DNA of 64,000 nt. Source: Korobacter sp963758505 (lineage in GTDB: Bacteria; Acidobacteriota; Terriglobia; Terriglobales; Acidobacteriaceae). The first letter of the stretch is position 1, and every line of letters begins with the position of its first letter. Shown here one piece after another: positions 1-8,799 of the stretch. The DNA is taken from contig CAVWVJ010000001.1 of assembly GCA_963758505.1 (NCBI GenBank), forward strand, positions 310,001 through 374,000. The letters are read 5' to 3'. Below the pieces are notes generated by a model, which was not told where the DNA came from, did not search any database, and worked only from the letters and a program-made list of their open reading frames with translations. Made by a program: the position numbers and the translations under genes.

Positions 1-1
1 C

Positions 2-784
2 GCGTCGGCGGCGAAGCGCTTCGCGCATTTCTACTTCACTAAACGTGTGCTGAACCGCGCGTCACGGATCTTTGCGGTCTCGAAGTTCTCCAAGACAGAC
101 ACGGTACGTCTCTTCGGGGTTGCGGAGGAGAAGATCGAAGTCGTATACAACGCCATCGATGACCGCTTTCGCCTCGGCCATGCCTCGCCGGCAGACAAAC
201 TGATGATCGCCGAACGCTACCAGGTGAACTACCCGTTCATTCTGTATGCCGGCCGTATCAGCCCGCATAAGAATGTTGTACGAATTATCGAAGCATTCTC
301 GCTCTTGAAATCTGAACTCGCAAAAGATGGACATTATCCCGAACTCAAGCTGATCATCATCGGTGACGAAGTTTCGCGCCACCCCGATCTTCGTCGCGCC
401 GTGATCAAGGGGCGCGTGCAGCAGGATGTACGCTTCCTCGGGTTCGTCCCGATCGAGATCCTTCGCATCTTCTATGACGCCGCGAAGGTCTTCATCTTCC
501 CGTCTCTTTACGAAGGCTTCGGCCTGCCTCCCCTGGAGGCCATGTCGCACGGCACTCCAGTGATCACCAGCAACACGTCTTCCTTGCCCGAAGTCGTCGG
601 AAATGCCGCCGTGCTCGTGAATCCGGAAAACGTCTTCGAAATCCAGCGCGCCCTGCAGCGCGTCCTGCTCGACCAGACACTACGTGAGAAGCTGAAGGCT
701 CGCGGTGAAGAGCAAGCCCGAAAATTCTCCTGGGAGACCTCCGTCAGGCGCATGCTTGAAATCTTTCAGGAAGTCGCGAAGTAA
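2..784 (+). CDS. GT4 glycosyltransferase, C-terminal part (5' end outside window)
   Basis: The reading frame is open from the window edge to the stop at 784, so only about 260 C-terminal residues are visible. They form the second Rossmann domain of a GT-B glycosyltransferase. LYAGRISPHKN opens the domain, and the nucleotide-sugar loop EGFGLPPLEAMSHGTPV carries the paired glutamates typical of the retaining GT4 family. The family moves a sugar from a nucleotide-sugar donor to an acceptor, usually in polysaccharide or glycolipid synthesis at the inner membrane face. The acceptor cannot be told from this fragment. The first internal GTG (47) is not the real start. Confidence 0.88.
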   Translation, partial: ASAAKRFAHFYFTKRVLNRASRIFAVSKFSKTDTVRLFGVAEEKIEVVYNAIDDRFRLGHASPADKLMIAERYQVNYPFILYAGRISPHKNVVRIIEAFSLLKSELAKDGHYPELKLIIIGDEVSRHPDLRRAVIKGRVQQDVRFLGFVPIEILRIFYDAAKVFIFPSLYEGFGLPPLEAMSHGTPVITSNTSSLPEVVGNAAVLVNPENVFEIQRALQRVLLDQTLREKLKARGEEQARKFSWETSVRRMLEIFQEVAK

Positions 785-1005
785 GGACGTGTCCCGCGTA
801 CTCATTGTGGGTCGCGGCGTACCACACATTCCAAGTTCCTCTTGTACCCGCAGCAGCGCTGGAGCCAGCAGCTTTCGTTCTTACCGCCTTTCCGGAACTT
901 CCTTCCCAGGCATCCTGTAAAGATTTCTAGAAATACCGATGGATCGCGGGGCACCGCTTTGGCCGCCGACGTGCCTCTAACTAAGCGTAGGCATTGAGGG
1001 AGAAC

Positions 1006-1764
1006 ATGCGGGCCAGAGTTCAACTGACGTTTCTGGGTATTCTGCTTACCGCCGTGGGCGTATGGGCAGAGACTCCCGACGTGAATGCCATCGTCGGGCG
1101 GATGCAGGCAGCCATGCAGGGTCGCAATCAGGACCGCGCCTACTCCGTCACCCGGGAATACCGGCTGGCCTCCGAAGATCCGGGCAAAACAGCTCGTGTG
1201 GTGGCCGAAGTGAACACAATTCCTTCCGGCAAGAAGGAATACAGCATCACTCAAGGCGACGGGCAGGCAGAGAAGGTCGTCCGCAAAGTGCTGGACCACG
1301 AGACGGAGAGTGCGAACCAGGAACACAGCAGCGGCCGACTTTCCTCCGATAACTACGAATTTACCTACTTGGGAACCGAGCCTATTGAAGGCCACAGTTG
1401 TTATGTGCTGCAACTCGCCCCGCGTCATGACGGCCGCGACCTCGTCAAAGGAAAGGCGTGGGTCGACACCGAGACCTACCTGGTTCGCCAGGTGAGCGGC
1501 ACCCCGACCAGGATGCCCTCATGGTGGATCAAGGATCTTCAGGTGACGGTCCGTTACAAAGGAGTTGACGGGCTATGGCTGCAGGATTCGACCGAGGCGG
1601 TCGCGCAAGTACGTCTCGTCGGACGCCACGTTCTCACGTCGCACTCCCTGAACGTTCGTAGCGATACCGCCCTTGCCACCAGCGAGGCGCCCCCTCCTCC
1701 TCGTAAGCGCACGAGACGAACCGACCCCGCTCTGCTCGGTGCCGGAGTCTTCACTCAGCGTTAA
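1006..1764 (+). CDS. Exported protein of unknown function, LolA/LppX-like fold suspected
   Basis: This is a 252-residue protein. ATG 1006 is chosen over the upstream TTG 994 because GAGGGAG lies just before it. Residues 1-20 are a Sec signal peptide ending in WAE. The mature part reads like outer-membrane lipoprotein-sorting (LolA-like) proteins: an early helix with IVGRMQAAM, alternating beta-strands, and GKAWVDTETYLVRQV followed by WWIKDLQVTVRYK. That would make it a periplasmic lipid-binding or sorting protein, but this is fold-level inference only. The tail from about residue 225 is proline- and arginine-rich and probably disordered. Confidence 0.75.
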   Translation: MRARVQLTFLGILLTAVGVWAETPDVNAIVGRMQAAMQGRNQDRAYSVTREYRLASEDPGKTARVVAEVNTIPSGKKEYSITQGDGQAEKVVRKVLDHETESANQEHSSGRLSSDNYEFTYLGTEPIEGHSCYVLQLAPRHDGRDLVKGKAWVDTETYLVRQVSGTPTRMPSWWIKDLQVTVRYKGVDGLWLQDSTEAVAQVRLVGRHVLTSHSLNVRSDTALATSEAPPPPRKRTRRTDPALLGAGVFTQR

Positions 1765-1850
1765 ACAAACAAACCGAGATCGGATCAACAAATCACCGGC
1801 GGGACACTACCTCAGTGCATCCAAGCACACCAGCGGGAGGTTCGCCCTCA

Positions 1851-2318
1851 ATGGACGAGAAGGTCCTCGATGAGCTTCTGGATGCATTCCTGCCCCTTGT
1901 GATTGCGGCGGAAACGCGAAGTGCGGCCGTTCTGGAGGCGCTCAAATCTTCCGGCGTGCTAACCGACGAGCAACTCGCTCCCTTCCTCGAACAGGCATCC
2001 AACGCTGCCGACGTTAAGACCACGGGCATGCGCCTTCGGGTGAAACGACTTATCCAATCCGCACTCAAAGACAACGCGGCAGAGAAAAAGCCAGCACCGC
2101 AACCGGAACAGCCCTCTGCGGCGCCGGAACCTGAGCAGAAGAACGACTCTGCGGCGCCCGGGCCGAAGAAAGACAAAGATTCCTCGAAGCCGCAATCCGG
2201 AGAAGAGCCAAAACCGGCAGAGACGGAGCAAAAGGAATCTCCTGCCCCGTCTGAGCAGCCTTCGCCATCAGCAGAAGAACAATCGGACGAACAACTAGAA
2301 GCTGGCAAAAAGAAATAG
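1851..2318 (+). CDS. Hypothetical protein with acidic, Pro/Glu-rich tail
   Basis: This 155-residue protein has no recognised family. ATG 1851 has GGGAGG 11 bases upstream; a GTG at 1815 would add 12 residues. The first 75 residues are probably helical (LDELLDAFLPLVIAAETRS). The rest is low-complexity Ala/Pro/Glu/Lys with many EQ and PAP steps, probably disordered. There is no signal peptide or membrane segment. It converges on the M61 peptidase gene, with 39 bases between the two stops. Confidence 0.6.
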   Translation: MDEKVLDELLDAFLPLVIAAETRSAAVLEALKSSGVLTDEQLAPFLEQASNAADVKTTGMRLRVKRLIQSALKDNAAEKKPAPQPEQPSAAPEPEQKNDSAAPGPKKDKDSSKPQSGEEPKPAETEQKESPAPSEQPSPSAEEQSDEQLEAGKKK

Positions 2319-2340
2319 CCGCCAGTTCGATCCGGCGGCT
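2307..2340 (-). terminator. Intrinsic terminator of the M61 peptidase gene
   Basis: Read on the minus strand, AGCCGCC and GGCGGCT form a 7-bp GC-rich stem around a 10-base loop, followed by ATTTCTTTTT. It lies 18 bases past the peptidase stop and reaches into the end of the converging gene. On the plus strand no T-run follows the stem. Confidence 0.6.
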
Positions 2341-2357
2341 GGAGTTCTGCTGCTTCT

Positions 2358-4346
2358 CTACATCGCGGGCAGAGGACTCTTGCTGGGCGCGAGAATGTCG
2401 TCGAGCCGGTCCGGCGTTCCATCCACGCGCTGCAGCGACGGCATGCGCAGGCCACCGAAATAGGGAAGGGAAATCATCTTGTAATCTTCCCCGTGCCTGA
2501 ACTGCAACTGCAGTGGCTGCTTCGTTTGTTCGGCTTGCAGTATCGCATCGCGCAGCAGTTGCGGGCTGAACGCCTTTCCGTTCACCGAGACAATCTGCAT
2601 CCCTGGCGTCACGCCTGCCTTGAATGCCGGACTGTTCCACCAGACATTCGCAACCGAACCGGCGGGGCCGGACTCGTCGCGCTCACCACCTGTACTGGGA
2701 ACGACGACAGAAAATCCTACCGAGGTCGAGAAATCGGCTTGGCCGCGACTCGACTCGGCTTTTGCCACCCACGGCTGCACCGTATCCGTGTAGACGAGCT
2801 TGTAGCCTCCTCGCGTGAAGCCGTCTTCCGGCACCGCGGGATGCAATTCGTAGACTCGTTCCCGAAGGAAGGTCGCCCAATCGTAGGCGGCAACGCTGTT
2901 GAGCGTTTTGACGAGATCGTCAAAGGTGTACGTATCGGTGACGAAGCTGCCGTTATAGACGCCGAAAAACGCCTTCGCAAAATCGTCGAGCGATTTCTGC
3001 CCGTTGGTCAACTCGCGGATCTTCGTATCCGTGTCGAGCCAGATCAACTCGCCTTCGGTGTAGTAATTTTCCGGAAGTTGCCAACTCACAAAACTTACCG
3101 GGCGACGCTGCGAAACCGTCGGCTGGTTCGTCGTATCAATCAACGGGCGCCACTCTCGGCCCGGGCTGACCTCAAAGCCTGCGGCCACCCGCGCCAGCAT
3201 GTCCCGGCTCTCCTCGGCAGTACGCATGCCCGAACGCGCGGTAAGCACCATCCCCCAGTACTGCGTCATGCCCTCGTAGACCCACAGCAGGTCGTCGCGC
3301 ATCGGCACGTTGAAATTCGGCGTCCACAGGTCCGCGGGACGGCGGAACTTCCCGTTCCACGAGTGCGTGTATTCGTGCCCGAGCAGGTCGCGTCCGGTCA
3401 TGCCGGCGGCCCAGTCGGTGAAATAGTTAGGGCGCTGTCCATTTTCACTCGACTGGTGATGTTCCAGCCCGATTCCGCCCACCGTGTCGCTCAACAGCAA
3501 AAGGAGATCGTAATGGTTGTAATGGTGCGACGCGTAAAGCTTGTCGGCTTCCGCCGCGAGCTGCTTATGCTTTTCAAGCTCGTCGGGGGTAATGTCGAGA
3601 TCCTTCTCTTCATCCGCGAACACATCGAGATGCACTTGATCTGTGGGCGTGGGTGAGAGGTCGATGCGTTTGTAGTGGAGGCCGGCATAGAGGGGCGAAT
3701 CGACAAGCGTGTTCAGCGTCGTCTGCTTGAAGTTCACTGTCGAACCTTGCTCCGATGCGGTCTCGAGCGCCGTAGCGTACTTCCATCCGTCCGGCAGTTT
3801 GAGGGTCGCGTCGTATGGAATATCGCGGGAGAAATAGCCCGCGGGATACATCACGACCTCGTTCCATGCCAGGTCGGCGATCGCGTTCGACATCTCGATT
3901 CGTCCCTCCGTCCGCCGGTTCGGCGAGAGGTAATCGAATTCGAGGTCCACGGATTTGGCTCCAGCCGCAAGCGGCACGTGGAAGGCAAACACGTGCACCT
4001 GGTCGCGAACCCACTGCACCCGCTTACCATCCACGCTGGTGACGATGCCGGCGACGCGCGAAATCGGTCCGGTAGGCGAGTGGGTGCCGGGAATCCATTG
4101 TGGATAAAGCAGCACCAGTTCCTTCGCGCCCCGCTCCACCGGAATGTTTTCCTTTACATGCACGACGCGGTCAGTCAGGTTCGTCAAGTCAACATTCAGC
4201 GCCACGGTGCCTGAGTAAGGCTTATCTACCGGGGTCCCGATCGGTGGCGGCATCGGAACCGGCTGTGGTTGCGGCGGATTGTCCTGTGCCAATCCAGTAC
4301 CCAAAGCGGCTAAGATGAGGGAGAGAAAAACGAGGGTCGTTTTCAT
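2358..4346 (-). CDS. M61 family metallopeptidase with C-terminal PDZ domain
   Basis: The family is zinc aminopeptidases (glycyl aminopeptidase type). ATG 4346 gives 662 residues and a signal peptide (TLVFLSLILAALGTGLA), so the enzyme is exported; the upstream in-frame extension has no such features. Residues 45-230 match the beta-rich N-terminal M61 domain. The zinc site GHEYTHSWNGK is near residue 325, with the conserved VYEGMTQYWG about 30 residues later. A PDZ domain occupies roughly 560-650 (AGVTPGMQIVSVNGKAF). Size and order match the family and no catalytic residue is missing. It is divergent to cutC and probably takes part in peptide turnover in the periplasm. Confidence 0.93.
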   Translation of the reverse strand: MKTTLVFLSLILAALGTGLAQDNPPQPQPVPMPPPIGTPVDKPYSGTVALNVDLTNLTDRVVHVKENIPVERGAKELVLLYPQWIPGTHSPTGPISRVAGIVTSVDGKRVQWVRDQVHVFAFHVPLAAGAKSVDLEFDYLSPNRRTEGRIEMSNAIADLAWNEVVMYPAGYFSRDIPYDATLKLPDGWKYATALETASEQGSTVNFKQTTLNTLVDSPLYAGLHYKRIDLSPTPTDQVHLDVFADEEKDLDITPDELEKHKQLAAEADKLYASHHYNHYDLLLLLSDTVGGIGLEHHQSSENGQRPNYFTDWAAGMTGRDLLGHEYTHSWNGKFRRPADLWTPNFNVPMRDDLLWVYEGMTQYWGMVLTARSGMRTAEESRDMLARVAAGFEVSPGREWRPLIDTTNQPTVSQRRPVSFVSWQLPENYYTEGELIWLDTDTKIRELTNGQKSLDDFAKAFFGVYNGSFVTDTYTFDDLVKTLNSVAAYDWATFLRERVYELHPAVPEDGFTRGGYKLVYTDTVQPWVAKAESSRGQADFSTSVGFSVVVPSTGGERDESGPAGSVANVWWNSPAFKAGVTPGMQIVSVNGKAFSPQLLRDAILQAEQTKQPLQLQFRHGEDYKMISLPYFGGLRMPSLQRVDGTPDRLDDILAPSKSPLPAM

Positions 4347-4453
4347 AGTACCGAAACAGTGTAAATGCTGATGCATGTATGGCGATAGATCGTGCGACGA
4401 TCCAATGTAAACATTCGTAGATGTCCGGCCCCGCCTCTGAGAAGCTGGAAAAT

Positions 4454-5221
4454 ATGGTGAACAATTCACCCCTGCTGGAAATCTGTGTCGATTCTGTCGA
4501 CTCCGCCCTGGCCGCCCAGCGCGGCGGAGCCCAACAGGTCGAGTTATGCGCGGACCTGCTGGAAGGCGGCATCACTCCCAGTGCCGGCATGATCGAGCAG
4601 GTCCGCTCCCGTATTGGGATCGGCCTGCAGGTGATCATCCGTCCTCGCGGCGGCGACTTCTGCTACTCCGACGAAGAAATCGAGATTATGAAGCGTGACA
4701 TCCGCACGGCGAAACAACTTGGCGCCAACGGACTCTCCCTCGGCATTCTCAATTCTGCCGGTCAAATCGATACCGGCCGCACGCGAGCCCTCGCCGACTT
4801 GGCGAAACCGCTGGAGGTTACTTTTCACCGCGCCTTCGATATGACCGCCGATCTAGCAGCCTCGCTCGAAGCCTTGGTCCTTTGCGGTGTTCACCGCGTT
4901 CTCACCTCCGGCGGCTTCCCTCTGGCAGAACGGGGAATCTCGCGCATCGCGGAACTCGTCCAGCTTGCAGACAGACGCATCGCGATCATGGTCTGCGGCG
5001 GGGTGCGGCACCATAATGTGGCGCAGATTCTGAAGGCCACCGGTGCGCGCGAAGTTCATTCCAATCCAAAGATCTTGATCGATGGACCAATGAAGTTCCG
5101 CAACCACGCCCTCAGCCTAAGTTCGCCGCCCCGACTGGATTTTCAGCGCTCAGTGATTTGCGAAGAAGATGTACGCAGGCTTTGCGACGCCGCCCAATCT
5201 GCCGTACAGAATGCACGTTGA
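4454..5221 (+). CDS. cutC: CutC family protein
   Basis: This 255-residue TIM-barrel protein shows CutC hallmarks: LLEICVDSVDSALAAQ at the N-terminus, VELCADLLEGGITPS, IIRPRGGDFCYSD and VTFHRAFDM. The family was linked to copper homeostasis in E. coli, but the direct activity is unsettled. ATG 4454 aligns with the family N-terminus; ATG 4421 would add 11 residues with no family match. The stop lies 10 bases before the methyltransferase start, so the two are probably one operon. Confidence 0.92.
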   Translation: MVNNSPLLEICVDSVDSALAAQRGGAQQVELCADLLEGGITPSAGMIEQVRSRIGIGLQVIIRPRGGDFCYSDEEIEIMKRDIRTAKQLGANGLSLGILNSAGQIDTGRTRALADLAKPLEVTFHRAFDMTADLAASLEALVLCGVHRVLTSGGFPLAERGISRIAELVQLADRRIAIMVCGGVRHHNVAQILKATGAREVHSNPKILIDGPMKFRNHALSLSSPPRLDFQRSVICEEDVRRLCDAAQSAVQNAR

Positions 5222-5231
5222 GGCAATATCC

Positions 5232-5738
5232 ATGGGCCAGCCCGTAAGCAACGAAGAAGGACTTCCGGCCATTGTTCTGCTGGATAACGTTCGCAGCATG
5301 TACAACGTGGGCGCGTTTTTTCGCGCCGCCGACGGAGTTGGTTTGCAAAAGCTGTGTCTTTGCGGCATCACCGCGCATCCGCCCAAGAAGGCGATTTCGA
5401 AAACAGCTTTAGGCGCGGAAGACACCGTAGCGTGGGAGCATGACTGGGATGCCGTCAAATTGATTGGAGAAGAGCGCCGCAACGGGTATGAAATCGTTGC
5501 CATTGAGACCAGTCCGCAGGCGATCGATCTATTCGAATGGCAGCCGAATTTCCCGGTCTGCGTCGTCTTTGGACATGAAGTCGACGGGCTTCGCCCCGAA
5601 TTGCTCGAAATCGCCGGCACGCACGTACGAATCCCTATGCTCGGCCAGAAGAATTCTCTGAACGTCGCCACTGCCGGGGGAATTGTGCTTTACGAATTGC
5701 TGCGCAAGTACCGCGGGTTGCGAAGGAATGGTTTGTAG
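5232..5738 (+). CDS. TrmH/SpoU family RNA 2'-O-methyltransferase
   Basis: This is a 168-residue SPOUT methyltransferase with all three motifs: NVGAFFRAADG (motif 1), VVFGHEVDGL (motif 2) and IPMLGQKNSLNVATAGG (motif 3), which form the trefoil-knot SAM site. It should methylate a ribose 2'-OH in tRNA or rRNA; the position is unknown. ATG 5232 has GAGG 9 bases upstream, inside the cutC stop region. ATG 5211 would overlap cutC. No extra N-terminal RNA-binding domain is present, as in short TrmL-like members. Its stop codon lies inside the 3' strand of RNase P RNA helix P1 on the other strand. Confidence 0.9.
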   Translation: MGQPVSNEEGLPAIVLLDNVRSMYNVGAFFRAADGVGLQKLCLCGITAHPPKKAISKTALGAEDTVAWEHDWDAVKLIGEERRNGYEIVAIETSPQAIDLFEWQPNFPVCVVFGHEVDGLRPELLEIAGTHVRIPMLGQKNSLNVATAGGIVLYELLRKYRGLRRNGL

Positions 5739-6161
5739 CCGCCGGGCCTGTAAGCCGAATTCTGTCCACCGGCTTGCGCCGGATAGACGGCCATTCCTCT
5801 GGGCCGCGCATTGCTGCGCGGCTCTAGCGACCTACCCGGAAGTTTGGCGCTTCGAGTCGAAACGCATGCGGTTTCCCGCAACTCCTCCCCTATTTGGTCT
5901 TGCTCCGTGTGGGGTTTGCCATGCGGCGCGTATCACTACGCGTCCGGTGCGCTCTTACCGCACCTTTTCACCCTTACCCATCTTGCGATAGGCGGTATCG
6001 TCTCTGTGGCACTTTCCGTCGAACGCCCTTAACGGCGCCCTCCCGGACGTTATCCGGCACACCACTCTGCGGAGTTCGGACTTTCCTCTCCCGCGCCGGT
6101 TCAGCCTCGGCGAACCGAGCGTAAACCAGCGTAGCAGCGGCCGTCCGGCCCAGCGGCTAAC
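5737..6161 (-). ncRNA. rnpB: RNase P RNA, bacterial class A
   Basis: This is the catalytic RNA that matures tRNA 5' ends. Minus-strand landmarks appear in order: GAGGAAAGTCCGAACTCC, CACAGAGACG, GGTAAGGGTGAAAAGG then GGTAAGAGCGCACC, ACCAAATAGGGG, AGAGGAATGGCCGT and ACAGAATTCGGCTTACAG. The two ends close a 12-bp helix P1: AGCCGCTGGGCC near 6159-6148 pairs with GGCCCGGCGGCT near 5748-5737, with one G-U pair. The 5' end is set from a TATAAT box 7 bases upstream. Length of about 425 nt fits class A. It covers spurious reading frames and is divergent from the PHP phosphatase gene. Confidence 0.97.
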
Positions 6162-6167
6162 TCCTCC

Positions 6168-6173
6168 ATTATA
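6168..6173 (-). promoter_or_regulatory. -10 box of rnpB
   Basis: A perfect TATAAT on the minus strand, 7 bases before the inferred rnpB start at about 6161. The -35 region around 6191-6196 reads CCAATG, a poor match to TTGACA. Confidence 0.65.
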
Positions 6174-6228
6174 GACGGGCCCTTCTCCCGCATTGGAGGC
6201 GCTGCGGGTTTCTGGTCTAATACCTGCA

Positions 6229-6939
6229 ATGGTCGACATTCACTCCCACATCCTTCCCATGGTCGATGACGGCGCCAAGTCCTGGGACGTTGCCATCGAG
6301 ATGGTGAAGATGGCGGAGCGCGACGGCGTCACCCACATGGTCGCGACCCCGCACGCCAATTACGAGTACGAGTACCACCGCGAGAGCCACGCGCAGCTCC
6401 TGGCGGAGCTTCAGTCCAAGGTCGGCGACGGCATCCAGCTCATCCTCGGCTGTGACTTCCACTTCTCTTATGACAACATCGAGGACGCGATAGCTCACCC
6501 GGCCCGCTATACCATCGGCGACACGCGCTACATCCTGATGGAGTTGAGTGACTTCAGCGTGCCGCCAACGGTTCCTGACATGGTGAGCATGCTCACCTCG
6601 AGAGGGCTCACCCCAATCCTTACCCACCCCGAGCGCAATCCGCTCCTGCAACCGCATCCGGAGCGCGTCGCCCCGTGGGTGGAAATGGGAGTTCTCGTCC
6701 AGATCACCGCCTCCGCCTTCACCGGCAAGTGGGGCAAAAGCGTGCAGAAGCTGGCGAGATGGTACGCCGATAACGGGCTGATCCACATCGTGGCCAGCGA
6801 CGCGCACAGCGCCAACCATCGCAATCCCATTCTCTCGGAGGCCCGCAAGGTAATCGCCAAAGCCTACGATGCCGACTTTGCCACCAGGCTGGTCGAGACT
6901 AATCCCATGGCCATCATCCAGAATCAGTATCTCGATTGA
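6229..6939 (+). CDS. CpsB/CapC-type PHP-domain tyrosine phosphatase
   Basis: This 236-residue protein is a manganese-dependent phosphatase of the PHP superfamily that removes phosphate from bacterial tyrosine kinases controlling capsule or exopolysaccharide export. Metal-binding motifs are all present: DIHSHILPMVDDGA at the start, VATPHANYE, THPERN and ASDAHSANH. Length is normal (about 240). ATG 6229 begins the family-typical N-terminus; the TTG at 6193 lies inside the rnpB promoter. No kinase or export gene is visible nearby, although a glycosyltransferase lies 5.4 kb upstream. Confidence 0.9.
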   Translation: MVDIHSHILPMVDDGAKSWDVAIEMVKMAERDGVTHMVATPHANYEYEYHRESHAQLLAELQSKVGDGIQLILGCDFHFSYDNIEDAIAHPARYTIGDTRYILMELSDFSVPPTVPDMVSMLTSRGLTPILTHPERNPLLQPHPERVAPWVEMGVLVQITASAFTGKWGKSVQKLARWYADNGLIHIVASDAHSANHRNPILSEARKVIAKAYDADFATRLVETNPMAIIQNQYLD

Positions 6940-6954
6940 TCGCAGCCCTCGGGT

Positions 6955-7524
6955 TTGTGGCAAACTCTTCTCGTGCACCTCACCGGCGCCTGGATCCTCC
7001 TCATCTTTGCCGTCATCGTCACCGCGGCGATGCTCCTGCTGCTGCATCTCACGCGCGCGGGCCGCATTATCCACGCCCACATACAGGACCGTCCGCGCCG
7101 CCGGATGTTCCTCGCTTCGATCGCCTTCTTCGTTACCTTCCTCGGGGTACGACTCCTCGTCCTCTGTATTACCCATCACATCGGCCCCTTCGGCTGGGTG
7201 ATGATGGGCGGCCGGCATATTCATCATCTGGTGTGGGGCATCTTCATCCTGCTGGGTGTGGGCTACGCGTTCCTGGGTGAGTTCGGCAATGGCGACACGC
7301 CCGCCAGCTTTTTCGCCAGCCGCCTGATCTCCATCCTGTACGGCGTGGGAGCGGCGCTCACTTTGGATGAGTTCGCCCTCTGGCTTAACCTGCGGGATGT
7401 CTATTGGGCGAAGGAAGGCCGCGCCAGCATCGATGCCGTGATCCTGTTTGGAGCGCTCTTGTCGATCGGAGCGTGGGGGGCGCCGCTGCTCGATCACTTC
7501 CGAGGCAAAGAGCACAGCGACTGA
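6955..7524 (+). CDS. Five-helix integral membrane protein, unknown function
   Basis: About 189 residues from TTG 6955, or 183 from GTG 6973; neither has a clear ribosome-binding site. Five hydrophobic segments are visible, starting at AWILLIFAVIV, FLASIAFFVTF, LVWGIFILLGVG, ISILYGVGAAL and VILFGALLSIG. A histidine pair between helices 2 and 3 (HIHHL) could bind a metal or face the membrane surface. It follows the PHP phosphatase by 15 bases and may be co-transcribed. The stop directly abuts the stop of the converging gene at 7525. Confidence 0.7.
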   Translation: MWQTLLVHLTGAWILLIFAVIVTAAMLLLLHLTRAGRIIHAHIQDRPRRRMFLASIAFFVTFLGVRLLVLCITHHIGPFGWVMMGGRHIHHLVWGIFILLGVGYAFLGEFGNGDTPASFFASRLISILYGVGAALTLDEFALWLNLRDVYWAKEGRASIDAVILFGALLSIGAWGAPLLDHFRGKEHSD

Positions 7525-8031
7525 TCACTGCACCGGCATCATGCGCGTGTAGGTCGTGTCAACCGCCGGCTGCCACTCCGTCTTTCCTGCTGCCCTGTAC
7601 TGCGCGACGAAGTGAAATTCCTTCGGCCGTATCTCCCACTCGGAGCGCAGTTCGTAGTCACCTTTTTCCGAAACGACTTTGAGCAGTTGCACCACGCGAT
7701 TGCCGGTTTGTTCGTAGGTGCCCTCGGCAACGTTGCCGTTGTTGTCGATCTGCAGCACCTTGTACGTCTTCTCCTGCGGCTGCCAGTAATACATGCCGTT
7801 ATATTTCGGAGTGCGCCGGCCCTTGCTGTCCGTCCACGCGCGATACAAAAGGGCCTGGTGATTGTCGGCTTCGCGCACGTCGAGTCGAACCGTGGTCTCC
7901 ACTCCCCCGGACTTTTCGATGGCAATCCAGTCCCCGACCATCCATTCGAGGTCGCTGATCCTGGTCTCTTCTTGCGCTCGCGCCAAGGTTATCAACAAAA
8001 GGAGGCACAGCACGCCGCGGACAAACGTCAT
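7525..8031 (-). CDS. Exported protein, DUF6265/lipocalin-like beta protein
   Basis: 168 residues with a signal peptide (VLCLLLLITLARAQ). The mature part starts with DLEWMVGDWIAIEKSGG, a pattern of DUF6265-like small beta-barrel proteins in which an LxxLxGxW segment is followed by about eight strands. Conserved tryptophans and YYWQPQEKTYKV support this. Function is unknown; it is probably periplasmic. Its stop abuts the stop of the converging membrane protein, so no terminator space exists between them. Confidence 0.72.
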   Translation of the reverse strand: MTFVRGVLCLLLLITLARAQEETRISDLEWMVGDWIAIEKSGGVETTVRLDVREADNHQALLYRAWTDSKGRRTPKYNGMYYWQPQEKTYKVLQIDNNGNVAEGTYEQTGNRVVQLLKVVSEKGDYELRSEWEIRPKEFHFVAQYRAAGKTEWQPAVDTTYTRMMPVQ

Positions 8032-8140
8032 GATTCGAGCCCTTCCCCTTCGTGCGGCATTGTAGACGAGAGCGGCGCGGTCAGCCCTCCCTTTCTCCCG
8101 AAGGGCGATGCGGGACCAGGAGCCCTCTTATCTGGACAAA

Positions 8141-8611
8141 TTATCCGCCCAGTTGCTGCGTCAGGTAATTGCCGAGACCGATTTCCTTGATCGCGCTGAG
8201 TTGAGATTCGAGGAAGTCGGCATGACGCTCTTCGTCGTGCAGCATGTGCTCGAAGAGAACTTTGCTGCCTTCGTCCTTGGCGGCGGCGCAGATCTCGGCG
8301 GCTGCGTTGTACTCGCCGATGGCGCCGGTCTCGTCTTTCAGAGCCAGGGAAAATTGTTCCGGCACCGTGCCGCCAATCTGCGGCTTCAGGCTCAATGTCG
8401 TCGTTGGGGTGCCATCCAGAAACATAATGCGCTCGATGAGCCCCTCGGCATGTTTCATCTCTTCAATGGCCCGCGCCTTGGTTAAATTGCCGAGCCGTAC
8501 GTAGCCCCAGTTCTGGCACATCTCCGACTGCGTCATGTACTGCACGATCGCCGTCATTTCGCCGCTCAGGGCAATATTCAGTTGCTCGATTACCTCCGGA
8601 CTGCCTTTCAT
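8141..8611 (-). CDS. bfr: Bacterioferritin
   Basis: This 156-residue protein stores iron in a 24-subunit shell. All ferroxidase ligands sit at canonical positions: E18, E51, H54, E94, E127 and H130, with Y25. Met52 in EEMKHAE is the expected inter-subunit haem ligand, so this is a true bacterioferritin and not a Dps or plain ferritin. ATG 8611 has GGGAGGA 8 bases upstream; the longer in-frame extension lacks homology. It is a single-gene unit, and no bacterioferritin-associated ferredoxin is seen next to it. Confidence 0.95.
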   Translation of the reverse strand: MKGSPEVIEQLNIALSGEMTAIVQYMTQSEMCQNWGYVRLGNLTKARAIEEMKHAEGLIERIMFLDGTPTTTLSLKPQIGGTVPEQFSLALKDETGAIGEYNAAAEICAAAKDEGSKVLFEHMLHDEERHADFLESQLSAIKEIGLGNYLTQQLGG

Positions 8612-8748
8612 TCCACGTCCTCCCGACTGTTCATAGTGCGCCGCGCAGCAACGTCGTGCCGTGACCTGTATCACGGCGAAGGGTTCGCAATGCGCCTCCC
8701 CAGTCTGAGGCATTAAACGGTCAGCAAAATGTTAAGAACAGGGAAGTT

Positions 8749-8779
8749 ACAAAAATCCCACGACCGAAGTCGTGGGATT
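8749..8779 (-). terminator. Intrinsic terminator with TTCG tetraloop
   Basis: On the minus strand AATCCCACGAC, loop TTCG, then GTCGTGGGATT make a perfect 11-bp stem followed by TTTG. The stable C(UUCG)G loop and T-run mark it as the terminator of the TPR gene ending at 8800. Confidence 0.9.
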
Positions 8780-8799
8780 CTCGTCGTATTCTGGACGGC

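Noticed and set aside
2493..3656. Long plus-strand ORF (387 codons) opposite the M61 gene
   Set aside because: Arg/His-rich shadow frame of a strong minus-strand family gene; no motif of its own.
5683..6239. Several ORFs of 60-100 codons on both strands
   Set aside because: They lie within rnpB, whose conserved blocks and P1 helix explain the sequence.
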